Origin: Pseudomonas gingeri
Lineage (GTDB): Bacteria > Pseudomonadota > Gammaproteobacteria > Pseudomonadales > Pseudomonadaceae
DNA: 64,000 nt
Direction of reading: 5' to 3'
NCBI RefSeq assembly: GCF_013386115.1
Contig: NZ_JACAOR010000007.1
Coordinates: 334,702 to 398,701, forward strand
Shown piece by piece: positions 33,957 to 43,169 of this stretch; the stretch's first letter is position 1, and each line of letters begins with the position of its first letter. The position numbers were made by a program, and so were the translations under genes. Below the pieces are notes generated by a model. That model did not search any database. It had not been told where the DNA came from and was given only the letters and a program-made list of their open reading frames with translations.

Positions 33957-34868
33957 TCAACAATGCAGGAAGGAGTCGACGCGGGCCTGCAGGTCCAGCG
34001 TGCGGAAAATCGCCAGCGCCGAGGCCAGCAGCAACGGTTGCGGGTCGCGCCGCAGCATCACCAGGCCAATTTCCCGTTGCAGCTCCGGGACGATGGGCAA
34101 GGCGGTGATCTCCTGGCGCATTTCGATCAGCGACAAGGCGCTGTGGGGCACGATGCTGTACAGACCGGAACAGCGTACATGGGCATACAGCACCATCATC
34201 GAGTCAGTCTCCACCCGTGGCACGACTCGCACGCCCGCGGCGTCGAAAGCGCTGTCGATCCCCTGGCGACACTGCATGTTGGCGGTCAGCAGACACAGCG
34301 GCAGCCGCGCAACCTCCTCCCAGGACAGACTGCTCGCCCCACCCAGGGCGCTGTCGTCGCGGGCTATGAGGACATAACGTTCCTTGAACAACGGCATCGT
34401 CTGGAACTCCCGCAGGCGCCCGTCCGACAGGTAGGTCATGCCCAGGTCCAGTTCGAAATCGGAGATTTTCTGCAGCATCTGCGAGGCCGGGAGGGTGTAC
34501 ACCTCGTGGCGCATGTTCGGATAGGGTTGCAGGCAGAAATCGGTCAGCAACGGCACCATCGACAGTGTGGTGGGAATCGCGCCGAAACGCAGGACACCGG
34601 CCGGATCCAGTTCCCGGGTGCCGACCTCCTGGCGCAACGAACCGCAATCGGAGAGGATCCGTCGAGCCCATACCAGCACGCGCTCGCCGTCAGCGGTGAA
34701 ACCTTCGAAACGCCGGCTGCGCTGTACCACGGAGATCCCCAGTTCCTGCTCCAGGCTGCGAATCGCTCCGGACAGCGCTGGCTGCGACACATTGCATTTC
34801 TGCGCCGCCCGACCGAAATGCTGTTCCTGGGCCAGGGTCACAAGGTAGGTCAATTGACGAAGTAACAT
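33957..34868 (-). CDS. LysR-family regulator, possible formate-dehydrogenase regulator
   Basis: A 303-residue LysR protein. The helix-turn-helix starts MLLRQLTYLVTLAQEQHFGRA and the recognition region is SQPALSGAIRSLE. The effector domain is complete (LRFGAIPTTLSMVPLLTDF). The ATG at 34868 was chosen over a much longer frame that lacks coding character. It lies directly upstream of the fdh-HPP pair, on the same strand. Confidence 0.88.
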   Translation of the reverse strand: MLLRQLTYLVTLAQEQHFGRAAQKCNVSQPALSGAIRSLEQELGISVVQRSRRFEGFTADGERVLVWARRILSDCGSLRQEVGTRELDPAGVLRFGAIPTTLSMVPLLTDFCLQPYPNMRHEVYTLPASQMLQKISDFELDLGMTYLSDGRLREFQTMPLFKERYVLIARDDSALGGASSLSWEEVARLPLCLLTANMQCRQGIDSAFDAAGVRVVPRVETDSMMVLYAHVRCSGLYSIVPHSALSLIEMRQEITALPIVPELQREIGLVMLRRDPQPLLLASALAIFRTLDLQARVDSFLHC

Positions 34869-35021
34869 ACGCGCTGGGCTGCTCTTATTAGAATGGGCGC
34901 CGAATCCGGTGTGGCGGCGAAAGCCGCCGATCGAATCGCTATATAGTAAATAACATAACGACCAGAGCACTGGAACCACGGGCCGGCGACTGCGCCAGCC
35001 CTTCAGCGAAAAGGAACGGCA

Positions 35022-35516
35022 ATGTTGTGGGTGGTCATGCTCGGGGGCAAACACCCCCGCGCCAGAATCGAAGTGCACGATGTGACGTTCGTGCGCGGTG
35101 ACAGTCTTGAAGCGACCTATGGGCAACTGCGCCAGGACTGGTTCGGCAGCCAGGCAGGCTTGCATATCGATGGCTGGATGCGGGTCGACGGCGTCGAGCG
35201 GTGGAAGGTCGGGTTCAGCGACCTGGCCCCGTCCCCCGGCTCGCCGCGATTGTTCTTCATCAACTTCGGCGGTTATGAAACGCAGGTCTTTGGCGAGGCC
35301 CATCGCTATCTGCTGGTGGTCGCCGAAGACCTCGTGCAGGCCAGGGCCAAGGCTAAACAACTGATGTTCCGCGGCTGGGAACAACCCCATACCGACGCGG
35401 TGCTCGACATCGACGACTGCCTGCCGATCGACCAGGTCGACGGTCGCTACATCGAACTGGTGGAAGCGCCCCATGGCGGCATCGTGCAGGACAATGACTA
35501 CATCGTCCTGCCCTGA
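35022..35516 (+). CDS. DUF1543-domain protein
   Basis: A 164-residue soluble protein with the DUF1543 pattern repeated twice: LGGKHPRARIEVHDVTFV near the start and INFGGYETQVFGEAHRYLLVVAEDL in the second half. Function unknown. AAGGAACGGCA precedes the ATG. Confidence 0.85.
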   Translation: MLWVVMLGGKHPRARIEVHDVTFVRGDSLEATYGQLRQDWFGSQAGLHIDGWMRVDGVERWKVGFSDLAPSPGSPRLFFINFGGYETQVFGEAHRYLLVVAEDLVQARAKAKQLMFRGWEQPHTDAVLDIDDCLPIDQVDGRYIELVEAPHGGIVQDNDYIVLP

Positions 35517-35614
35517 ACCCACGATATGTCAGGGGGCATTCGACCCGTGAATGGTGATTAGCGCTGTCTTGCCCTTCTGCTACGGTCGATGGATGGGCCA
35601 AGGGAGCACACAGG

Positions 35615-36595
35615 ATGAATGCATTCGAACAGCACGTGGTAGCGGTCAACGGGATCGAGTTGAGTGTGCACGTGGCCGGGCCGCCCGACGGCAAGCCGGT
35701 CTGGCTGTTGCACGGTTTCCCCGAGTGCTGGTATTCCTGGCGCAAGCAGGTGCCGGCGCTGGTCGCGGCCGGCTATCGGGTTTTCGTGCCGGAGATGCGC
35801 GGCTACGGCCGCAGCAGCGCTCCTGAAGATATCGCGGCCTACGACCTGCTGACCCTGTGCGGCGATATCCGCGGGGCGATGGAGGTCTTCGGCCATGAAC
35901 AGGTCGCCATGGTCGGCCACGACTGGGGCGCGCTGGTGGCCTGGCACCTGGCGCTGCTGGAACCGCAACGGGTCAAGGCCCTGGTGACGCTGTCGGTGCC
36001 CTTCGCCGGCCGCGCCAAACGCCCGGCCATCGAAGGTATGCGCGAAGTGTTTGCCGATCGCTTCAACTACATCCTCTACTTCCAGCAGCCGGGCGTCGCG
36101 GAACAGGAACTCGACGCGGATGTCGAGCGGACCTTGAGGGCCTTCATGGGCGACACCGAAGTGTTTCTGCAAGCCAAGGCGGCCGATGCCAGACTGTTCG
36201 ACGGCGTAAGCGTGCCGCCAGCCCTGCCGGACTGGTGTACGGAAGAAGACTTCGAGCCCTATCGCCAGACCTTCGCCGACAAGGGCTTTCGCGGCGCCTT
36301 GAACTGGTACCGCAACTTCGAGCGCAACTGGCAGCGAACCGGGTTCCTGGCCGGCGCCCAGGTGCAACAGCCGACGCTGTTCCTGATCGGCGACCGTGAT
36401 CCGGTGGGGGCGCTGGAAGCCCATACCCTCAAACGCATGCCGGGCGTGGTGCCGCATCTGGAACAACAGGTGCTGAAGGATTGCGGGCACTGGATACAAA
36501 GCGAAAAACCCGACGAAGTGAACGCGGCGATGCTCGAGTTTTTTGCGCGGGTCTATGGTGCTGCGCAGAAAGCCTCCCGCACCATCAGATCCTGA
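35615..36595 (+). CDS. Epoxide-hydrolase-like alpha/beta hydrolase
   Basis: A 326-residue protein. HGFPE is at 33-37, the nucleophile is Asp103 in GHDWG (aspartate rather than serine, as in epoxide hydrolases and dehalogenases), the acid lies at about 260-262 in GDRDP, and the base is His292 in GHW. MRGYGRSS is typical of soluble epoxide hydrolases. AGGGAGCACACAGG precedes the ATG. The 3' end overlaps the convergent chemoreceptor gene by 11 bases. Confidence 0.9.
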   Translation: MNAFEQHVVAVNGIELSVHVAGPPDGKPVWLLHGFPECWYSWRKQVPALVAAGYRVFVPEMRGYGRSSAPEDIAAYDLLTLCGDIRGAMEVFGHEQVAMVGHDWGALVAWHLALLEPQRVKALVTLSVPFAGRAKRPAIEGMREVFADRFNYILYFQQPGVAEQELDADVERTLRAFMGDTEVFLQAKAADARLFDGVSVPPALPDWCTEEDFEPYRQTFADKGFRGALNWYRNFERNWQRTGFLAGAQVQQPTLFLIGDRDPVGALEAHTLKRMPGVVPHLEQQVLKDCGHWIQSEKPDEVNAAMLEFFARVYGAAQKASRTIRS

Positions 36596-38474
36596 AGGTA
36601 TTGACCAGGTTCTGCAGGCGCAGCGCCTGGTTTTCCAGGTCGGTGCAAGCGGTCAGCGTCGACTGCAGGTTGTTCACCATCTGTTGGTTGAGGCCGTTGA
36701 TATGGGTGATGTCCTTGTCGAGATTGCCCACCACGGCGGTCTGTTCTTCGGTCGCGGTGGCCATGGACAGGTTGATCTCGTCGATCTCGCCGATCCCCGC
36801 CATGACGGTGCTCAGGCGTTGCCCGGCGAGAATGCCCACCTTGACGTTATCATCGCTGTGACGCTGGCTGGCCAGCATGGCGTTCACCGCATTGCCGGCG
36901 CCGGCCTGGAGTTCTTCGATCATCGTATGGATTTCCAGGGTCGACTGCTGGGTCCGGTGGGCGAGCGTGCGCACCTCGTCGGAAACCACCGCGAATCCAC
37001 GCCCCGCATCCCCCGCCCGGGCCGCTTCGATGGCGGCATTCAGCGCCAGCAGGTTGGTCTGATCGGAAATGCTCTTGATCACCTCCAGGATATGCCCGAT
37101 CTTGAGGATCTTGCCATTGAGCGCCTCGATCTCATTGCGGGTCGAAACCACCTGTGCGGACAGCTCCGACATCGCCGCAATACTGCGCTCGACCACCTGG
37201 CGGCTGTCCTGGGTCTGCTCCCGCGCATCGGACGCACGCCTGGACGCATGCGCCGCGCTACGGGCAATCTCGTCCGCGGCGGCACCCAGCTGATTGATCG
37301 CTGTGGCGACGTTATGGGTCAGGGCCGCCTGCGTATCCGAGCTTTGCAACGAAGAATGCGAAGTCCGACTGACCTGTGCGGCCAATTCGGTGAGCTGGCT
37401 GCTGGACAACAACACTTCGCGGATCGACTGCTGAATGCGTTCGACGAACTGATTGAAAGAACCCGCCAGAATGCCGAACTCATCCCGCGACTGAACAGGC
37501 AGGCGCTGGGTCAGGTCGCCCTCGCCCTGCGCGATATCCCGCATCGCCAGGCCCATGCGCCGTAGCGGGCGCAGCAAGGCCTTGATCAGCAATCCCAGCA
37601 GCGCAATCGTCACCAGCACCGCACTCAGCGTTGCGATCAGCGCGGTCAGGCGAAACTCGTGGAGCGCCCCATAGGCCTTGTCCTTGTCCACCGACAAACC
37701 GATAAACCACTTCACCGAAGGCAGGCCGTCGATGGGCATGAAGGTCAGGAGGCGGGCCTTGCCGTTTTCCGTCACCTCGCTCAACCCGGTATTGATGGCG
37801 GGCGGCGATTGCGGGAACGCTTCGGCGAGGGTCCTGGTGACGAGCGCCTTGTCCGGGTGGGCCAGGATCCTGCCATCGGCGCTGACCAGAAAGGCGTAGC
37901 CGATACCGTTCATGTCCACGGCGTTGATGATCTGCGCCAGCTTGTCGAGATTCAGGTTGGCGCCCAGCACGCCCAGCGGTTGACCGTTCTTTTTGATCGG
38001 TACGGATTGGGTCATGACCAGGTAATCGGTTCCGGCACCGATATAGGGCTCGGTGAGTGTCGGACCACTGTTGTGGACGGCGTCCTTGTACCAGGCCCGC
38101 TGGCGGGCATCGAATCCCTCGGGCATCACCCGTGTCGGATGGATGCTGAAGGTGCCGTCTTCCTGCCCGACGTAGCTGGCAACGAACGTGGCGTTCAGCA
38201 CATTCTGCGCCAGAACCCGATTGATGGCCTCCGGCGCGGGATCGGCAGCGATGGCCTCGGCGAGGCTTTCCAGCAGTAGGATACGGCCCGACAGCCAGCT
38301 GTTGATGTTGGCACCCAGGACCTTGCCGACATCCTGCATATTGCTGTGCAGGGTGTCGCGGGTGGTCGCGGTCTGCCGGTAGTCGTTGAACAGCGCAAAG
38401 CACAGAAACACCACGATCAGCACCGAACAGGCACCCAGGAGAATCTTGTGACCGAACTTCAAGGCGGTGCCCAT
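36585..38474 (-). CDS. Methyl-accepting chemotaxis protein with dCache sensor
   Basis: A 629-residue chemoreceptor: membrane segment about 9-30, a periplasmic dCache_1 domain about 35-275, a second membrane segment about 280-300, HAMP about 300-355, and a methyl-accepting signalling domain to the end. The hairpin tip VVSDEVRTLAHRTQQST is intact. The sensor has RAWYKD, which matches the R-x-W-Y-x-D part of the amino-acid dCache motif. The position expected to be Tyr is Phe, and the late Asp is Asn (GANLNLD), so the ligand may differ. No CheBRW genes are nearby. The 296 bases upstream hold no gene. Confidence 0.93.
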   Translation of the reverse strand: MGTALKFGHKILLGACSVLIVVFLCFALFNDYRQTATTRDTLHSNMQDVGKVLGANINSWLSGRILLLESLAEAIAADPAPEAINRVLAQNVLNATFVASYVGQEDGTFSIHPTRVMPEGFDARQRAWYKDAVHNSGPTLTEPYIGAGTDYLVMTQSVPIKKNGQPLGVLGANLNLDKLAQIINAVDMNGIGYAFLVSADGRILAHPDKALVTRTLAEAFPQSPPAINTGLSEVTENGKARLLTFMPIDGLPSVKWFIGLSVDKDKAYGALHEFRLTALIATLSAVLVTIALLGLLIKALLRPLRRMGLAMRDIAQGEGDLTQRLPVQSRDEFGILAGSFNQFVERIQQSIREVLLSSSQLTELAAQVSRTSHSSLQSSDTQAALTHNVATAINQLGAAADEIARSAAHASRRASDAREQTQDSRQVVERSIAAMSELSAQVVSTRNEIEALNGKILKIGHILEVIKSISDQTNLLALNAAIEAARAGDAGRGFAVVSDEVRTLAHRTQQSTLEIHTMIEELQAGAGNAVNAMLASQRHSDDNVKVGILAGQRLSTVMAGIGEIDEINLSMATATEEQTAVVGNLDKDITHINGLNQQMVNNLQSTLTACTDLENQALRLQNLVNTFRI

Positions 38475-38770
38475 GCTGAAAATCTCTCCTGGCGTACAAG
38501 CGCGCTGTTTTTATCGAAGTCGCGTGACCAGGGGACTGTCGCGAGGCATGGCCCAGGGGCGATGCGCACAGGTCGGATGATCAGCGGCTCGTCGCGTAAG
38601 GTAGGGGCAGGCGGAGGGGTTGTCGAACAAGAAAAGTTGAACGTAAAGGCAGGGTATTTGTTATGAGCGCGCGGTCCTTGACCGAACATCGAGGCGGACA
38701 ATCTTCAGATATCAGAACGCATCGTCTTCCTCTGTGAACAGCTATCCGGCAAGACGATGCAGGATCGGAA

Positions 38771-39241
38771 CTAGTCCAATGCCCCGCTGAGCACTTCGTA
38801 GATGATGCCGCTCGCAATGGCTACGAGGATCAGGTCCGTCCCCGCCTGCTGCCATTCATAACCCTCATAGTGAGGCAGGCGCCCCAACAGCCGGCCATCG
38901 AGCTTTTTCGCGATACCGGGAGGAAGAGGCTTGCCACGAGCCAGGTTTTTCTGGATACCGGGCGGCAACGCCGGTCCCGGACGCCAGTAATCCCGGTACC
39001 CGCCCAGCACACCGAGGACCACGCTGTGATCGACACTCGGCCCTTGTGCCCAGTTGCCGTCCGCCGATTTCTTCCCCTTGCCGTGGCCGCCTTGATGACC
39101 AGGGCCCTGATAGTCCTGCGAGTTTCCCTTGCCATTTCCCTGGCCTTTGCCATTACCCGGATCGGCCAACGCCGTAACGGAACCAGTCACCAGGGCGAAA
39201 CAGGCAAACGCAGCAATAACCGAGCGCGACTTGAGCATCAT
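38771..39241 (-). CDS. RcnB/CigR-family exported protein
   Basis: A 156-residue protein: signal peptide (residues 1-26, ending ALA), a Gly/Lys/Asn/Gln-rich low-complexity stretch, then the RcnB/CigR motif (ALPPGIQKNLARGKPLPPGIAKKL) and a C-terminal hydrophobic segment (DLILVAIASGIIYEVL). CigR is an anti-virulence membrane protein and RcnB a periplasmic metal-homeostasis protein; the role here is open. Two successive ATG codons (39241, 39238) compete as starts. Confidence 0.82.
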   Translation of the reverse strand: MMLKSRSVIAAFACFALVTGSVTALADPGNGKGQGNGKGNSQDYQGPGHQGGHGKGKKSADGNWAQGPSVDHSVVLGVLGGYRDYWRPGPALPPGIQKNLARGKPLPPGIAKKLDGRLLGRLPHYEGYEWQQAGTDLILVAIASGIIYEVLSGALD

Positions 39242-39449
39242 CCGTTCCTCGAAAGAGGGAAACCTCCTTGCAATGTAGACGGTATAAGGCGAAGAAGTTG
39301 CAGAATCGCTCCCTACCCCTACACCCCTCCCCATCCCCCCCTCCCCGAACCGGCCCGGACTGGAACCTTGCCAGATCCCATATATGCTCACGATGGAACT
39401 GCCCTGCTCCAAAGCGGTTCGGCCGTATTCCCGCCAGCAGAGGAACCCC

Positions 39450-40859
39450 ATGAGCACCGTCAAAGACCGTCTCAAACAGGGCAAGGACGCCCGCAAGGAT
39501 TGCCCGCGCAGTTCCCAGGCCACGCCGGGACAGATCAAGCGCGACCCTATCCCGCTGATCGAAGCGTCCAGTGCCGGCCGGGTCGAATCCCTGGTGGCCC
39601 TGCGTTACGGACGCATGCTGGTCTCGCCCTTCACCTTTTATCGCGGCAACGCGATGCTGCAGGCCCACGACCTCGCCGGCACCCCGGACATGGGCCTGCA
39701 ATCGATCATCTGCGGCGATTGCCACCTGATGAACTTCGGCGGTTTCGCCACCCCGGAGCGCAACCTGCTGTTCAGCGTCAATGACTTCGACGAGGTTCAT
39801 CCCGGTCCCTGGGAATGGGATCTCAAGCGCCTGGTGGCAAGCTTCGTGGTGGCTGCCCGCGACCTGCGCCACGGCGCCGTTGTCGAAGAACAACTCTGCC
39901 GCCATGTGGTCGGCGCCTACCAGCGGGCCATGGCCGCCTGCACCGAACAGAGCGCCCTGGACATCTGGTACGAAGCCACCACCTACGAAGACCTGCTGGA
40001 CCAGGCCCGCGGCAGCAGCACCCTGGAACATGTGCGACGAGCCATCGAAAAAGCCGAGCGGCGCACCCACGCCGAGTTGCTGCCCAAGATCTGCGAGCGT
40101 GATCAGCATGGCCGCCTGCTGATTCGCGACGACCTGCCGGAAATCTTCCACCTGCACGAAACCACCACCCTGCTCGATCCCGACGATGACTGGATGCGCC
40201 TGCAGGACTGGCGACCGCTGTATGACACCTTCATGCGCGACTATCGCGGCACCTTGCAGGCCGATCGCCGCGACCTGCTGGCCCGTTTCGAAGCCCAGGA
40301 TCTGGCGTTCAAGGTAGTGGGCGTGGGCAGTGTCGGCACCCGTTGCCTGGTGGCCCTGCTGACCGATACCCAGGAACGACCGCTGTTCCTGCAGTTCAAG
40401 GAGGCCAGGCGCTCGGTGCTCGCCGATTACGTGCGTGGCAAGTCCCGGCCCCGGCACAACGGCCAGCGGGTGGTGGAAGGGCAAAGGTTGATGCAATCGG
40501 CCAGCGACCTGTTTCTCGGCTGGACCACCGGCCCCAACGGCCGGCACTTCTATGTCCGCCAGTTGCGTGACATGAAGATCTCCGCGGAACTGGAAACCTT
40601 CGACGCCGAAACCTTCGCCGCCTATGGACGCATCTGCGGCCGCGCCCTGGCCCAGGCCCACGCCAAATCATCCGGCCAGGCGGCGCTGATCAGCGGCTAT
40701 ATCGGCAAGAGCGAAACCCTGGCCGAAGCCCTGTTCAAATACGCCCAGACCTATGCGACGCAGAATGAACGGGACTTCGAACACTTCCAGCAGGCCTGCC
40801 GCAAGGGGCGCTTGCAGGCGCGCTCGGAGGCGGATTTTGCTGCGGATCATTTGCCTTGA
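39450..40859 (+). CDS. DUF2252-family protein
   Basis: A 469-residue soluble protein, full-length for DUF2252, a family distantly related to aminoglycoside/protein kinases. Conserved parts include FYRGNAMLQAHDLA, CGDCHLMNFGGFA, NDFDEVHPGPWEWDLKRL (candidate metal/phosphate loop) and GVGSVGTRC. Substrate unknown. AGAGGAACCCC precedes the ATG. Confidence 0.9.
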   Translation: MSTVKDRLKQGKDARKDCPRSSQATPGQIKRDPIPLIEASSAGRVESLVALRYGRMLVSPFTFYRGNAMLQAHDLAGTPDMGLQSIICGDCHLMNFGGFATPERNLLFSVNDFDEVHPGPWEWDLKRLVASFVVAARDLRHGAVVEEQLCRHVVGAYQRAMAACTEQSALDIWYEATTYEDLLDQARGSSTLEHVRRAIEKAERRTHAELLPKICERDQHGRLLIRDDLPEIFHLHETTTLLDPDDDWMRLQDWRPLYDTFMRDYRGTLQADRRDLLARFEAQDLAFKVVGVGSVGTRCLVALLTDTQERPLFLQFKEARRSVLADYVRGKSRPRHNGQRVVEGQRLMQSASDLFLGWTTGPNGRHFYVRQLRDMKISAELETFDAETFAAYGRICGRALAQAHAKSSGQAALISGYIGKSETLAEALFKYAQTYATQNERDFEHFQQACRKGRLQARSEADFAADHLP

Positions 40860-40901
40860 GGTTCAATGTTCCCATATCGCCCTTTTTCAAACGCCAAAAA
40901 C

Positions 40902-40942
40902 CACAAACCCCCGACTTTCTCTAGGAAAATCAGGGGTTTGTG
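40902..40942 (-). terminator. Terminator of tRNA-Ser (and possibly of the DUF2252 gene)
   Basis: CACAAACCCC (40902-40911) pairs with GGGGTTTGTG (40933-40942). On the minus strand it is followed by GGTTTTTGG, directly behind the tRNA. Confidence 0.75.
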
Positions 40943-40953
40943 TTTGCAGAATG

Positions 40954-41043
40954 TGGCGGTGAAGGAGAGATTCGAACTCTCGATACAGTTTCCTGTATAC
41001 ACACTTTCCAGGCGTGCTCCTTAAGCCACTCGGACACTTCACC
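40954..41043 (-). tRNA. tRNA-Ser(GGA)
   Basis: A 90-base gene on the minus strand with encoded CCA (TGG at 40954-40956 on the plus strand). The acceptor stem is GGTGAAG/CTTCACC, the D-arm GTCCGAGTGGC, and the anticodon loop CTGGAAA with anticodon GGA. A long variable arm (ATACAGGAAACTGTAT) and T-loop GTTCGAATC mark a class II serine tRNA. It reads UCC/UCU codons. Confidence 0.97.
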
Positions 41044-41363
41044 GTATCTCGTCAAACCGATTCAGTCTGTCGAGGCGCGCTAATGTAGTCGAAAGCTTTT
41101 CCAATGGCAAAGGTTTTTTTCAGAATTTTCATGCGCTTAAGTCGGGTAGCCGACCTGGCGCCATCGCCCCGCCCACCCGTCAGGGCAAACCCGCCAATCT
41201 CCGGCCCGGCCCAACGCCTTGCATAAAGGCAGCGCGGGCAGTTGGCAAAGCCCGCAGCCACGGTCGCGGCGGCAAAAGCCTGACTCACCAGTCAGTCACG
41301 GCGCTTTACCTCATCCGTGCGGCTGGGTAACGTCTGTGCCACTTCTTTATAAGGAATTACGTC
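41044..41363. other. 320-base gap between tRNA-Ser and crotonase gene
   Basis: It holds the tRNA upstream region (AT-richer, 41070-41140) and no gene I believe. A 14-base inverted repeat TGACT-CACC-AGTCA at 41281-41294 lies 70 bases before the crotonase ATG and is operator-like. Confidence 0.5.
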
Positions 41364-42053
41364 ATGAGTGAATTGATCTCCTACCATCTCGAAGACGGTA
41401 TCGCGACCCTGACCTTGAGCAATGGCAAGGTCAATGCCATTTCCCCGGACGTGATTGCCGCCTTCAACACCGCCCTGGACCAGGCCACCAGCGACCGCGC
41501 GGTGGTGATCATCACCGGCCAGCCCGGCATCCTCTCCGGTGGCTACGATCTGAAAGTGATGACCGCCGGCCCCAAGGAAGCCGTCAGCCTGGTGACCGCC
41601 GGTTCCACCCTCGCCCGTCGCCTGTTGTCCCACCCGTTCCCGGTGATCGTCGCCTGCCCCGGCCATGCCGTGGCCAAGGGCGCCTTCCTGCTGCTGTCGG
41701 CCGACTACCGCATCGGGGTCGACGGGCCGTTCAGCATCGGCCTGAATGAAGTGCAGATCGGCATGACCATGCATCACGCCGGAATCGAGATCGCCCGCGA
41801 CCGCCTCGGCCGCGCCGCCTTTCACCGCTCGGTGATCAACGGCGAGATGTTCAACCCGCAGGACGCCGTGGCCGCCGGTTTCCTCGACAAGGTGGTGGCG
41901 CCGGAAGCCCTGCAGGAAGCCGCCCTGAACGCCGCCCGGCAGTTGAAGAAGATCAATATGAACGCCCACAAGAACACCAAGCTGAAAGTGCGCAAGGCGC
42001 TGCTGGAAACCCTGGATCACGCGATCATTCTCGATCAGGACCATATGGGCTGA
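41364..42053 (+). CDS. Enoyl-CoA hydratase/isomerase (crotonase) family protein
   Basis: A 229-residue crotonase fold, short for the family. It has the oxyanion region GILSGGYDLKVM (residues about 55-66) and HAVAKGAFLLLSADYRIG (about 105-122). In the second region the usual Glu of hydratases is not obvious, so isomerase, thioesterase or another acyl-CoA reaction is possible. AAGGAATTACGTC precedes the ATG. A terminator follows. Confidence 0.88.
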   Translation: MSELISYHLEDGIATLTLSNGKVNAISPDVIAAFNTALDQATSDRAVVIITGQPGILSGGYDLKVMTAGPKEAVSLVTAGSTLARRLLSHPFPVIVACPGHAVAKGAFLLLSADYRIGVDGPFSIGLNEVQIGMTMHHAGIEIARDRLGRAAFHRSVINGEMFNPQDAVAAGFLDKVVAPEALQEAALNAARQLKKINMNAHKNTKLKVRKALLETLDHAIILDQDHMG

Positions 42054-42078
42054 TCCTCCCAGCCATTGCCTGTGGAAC

Positions 42079-42103
42079 AGCCCGACTTCGAGTCGGGCTT
42101 TTT
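42079..42103 (+). terminator. Rho-independent terminator after crotonase gene
   Basis: AGCCCGACT (42079-42087) and AGTCGGGCT (42091-42099) with loop TCG, followed by a T-tract. Confidence 0.9.
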
Positions 42104-42269
42104 CCTACAGGTACGTTCGTACCCGCTGCAACCGCTCTAGACCGCGCCTGACGCCGTAGCGCGAAACATGCGCTAAAACATCGCCCATCTCCGGCCTCTA
42201 TCGGACTAATTGCCGAAAACAGTGCACATCCGTACACTGCGCCACCTTTTGTCCTGGCGGGCCCGTTCG

Positions 42270-42992
42270 ATGCTGTTTCTGTTGCGTATGTTATTGATGG
42301 GGCTGCATTTTATCGTCGCTGGCGTGATCGGCGTGGTACTCGGGCTGTGCCGCCCGTTCAATCCGGATAACAGCCGGCTGTGTGCCCGCCTGTATGCCTG
42401 GCCAGCCATGTGCATCCTGCGCCTGCGGGTCAAGGCCGAGGTCGGGCCATTGATGGACAAGCCACAAAGCTGCGTGATCATCGCCAACCACCAGTCCAAC
42501 TATGACCTGTTCGTGTTCGGTAACGTGGTGCCACGCCGCACCGTGTGCATCGGCAAGAAAAGCCTGAAGTGGGTGCCGCTGTTCGGCCAGTTGTTCTGGC
42601 TGGCGGGCAATGTGCTGATCGATCGCGGCAATGCCTTCAAGGCGCGCCAGTCGATGCTGACCACCACCGAGACCCTGCAACACAAGGACACCTCGATCTG
42701 GGTCTTTCCCGAAGGCACCCGCAATCTTGGCGAAGACCTGCTGCCGTTCAAGAAAGGCGCCTTCCAGATGGCAATCGCCGCCGGCGTGCCCATCGTGCCG
42801 GTGTGTGTCAGCAGCTATATCCGGCATATGCGCCTGAACCGCTGGCACGGCGGCAAGGTGATGATCCGCTCGCTGCCGGCGATCCCCACCGCCGGGCTGA
42901 CGCTGGACGATATGCCGATGCTGATCGCCCAGTGCCGGGAACAGATGCGCGACTGTATCGCCGCGATGGATCGGCAGTTGCAGGCGGCCTGA
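42270..42992 (+). CDS. 1-acyl-glycerol-3-phosphate acyltransferase (PlsC-like)
   Basis: A 240-residue LPLAT-family protein. An N-terminal hydrophobic segment (1-25), the catalytic NHQSNYD motif (His74, Asp79) and FPEGTR (146-151) are present. It probably acylates lysophosphatidate in the inner membrane. The ATG at 42270 was preferred; the longer frame would need a TTG with no clear ribosome site. A terminator at 43052 ends the unit. Confidence 0.9.
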   Translation: MLFLLRMLLMGLHFIVAGVIGVVLGLCRPFNPDNSRLCARLYAWPAMCILRLRVKAEVGPLMDKPQSCVIIANHQSNYDLFVFGNVVPRRTVCIGKKSLKWVPLFGQLFWLAGNVLIDRGNAFKARQSMLTTTETLQHKDTSIWVFPEGTRNLGEDLLPFKKGAFQMAIAAGVPIVPVCVSSYIRHMRLNRWHGGKVMIRSLPAIPTAGLTLDDMPMLIAQCREQMRDCIAAMDRQLQAA

Positions 42993-43051
42993 TCGAGCGC
43001 CCGCTCGCGCTGGCCCGGACCACCATGGCTCCCGCCCCGGGGAGCCGCGCG

Positions 43052-43076
43052 CCGCAACATGAAAGTTGCGGTTTTT
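43052..43076 (+). terminator. Rho-independent terminator after plsC-like gene
   Basis: CCGCAAC (43052-43058) pairs with GTTGCGG (43065-43071) over a 6-base loop, followed by five T. Confidence 0.85.
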
Positions 43077-43169
43077 CCACGAACTCCCGCTGCTTTGCCG
43101 ACTCTGAAGAGCCTGGGCAGGCTAAGCTGCAGCCTGTCTTTCCCCTTTTAAAAGAAGAAGATCAGCATT

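Noticed and set aside
41052..41288. 78-codon minus-strand ORF between tRNA-Ser and the crotonase gene
   Set aside because: No ribosome site, odd composition, and it covers the tRNA upstream region.
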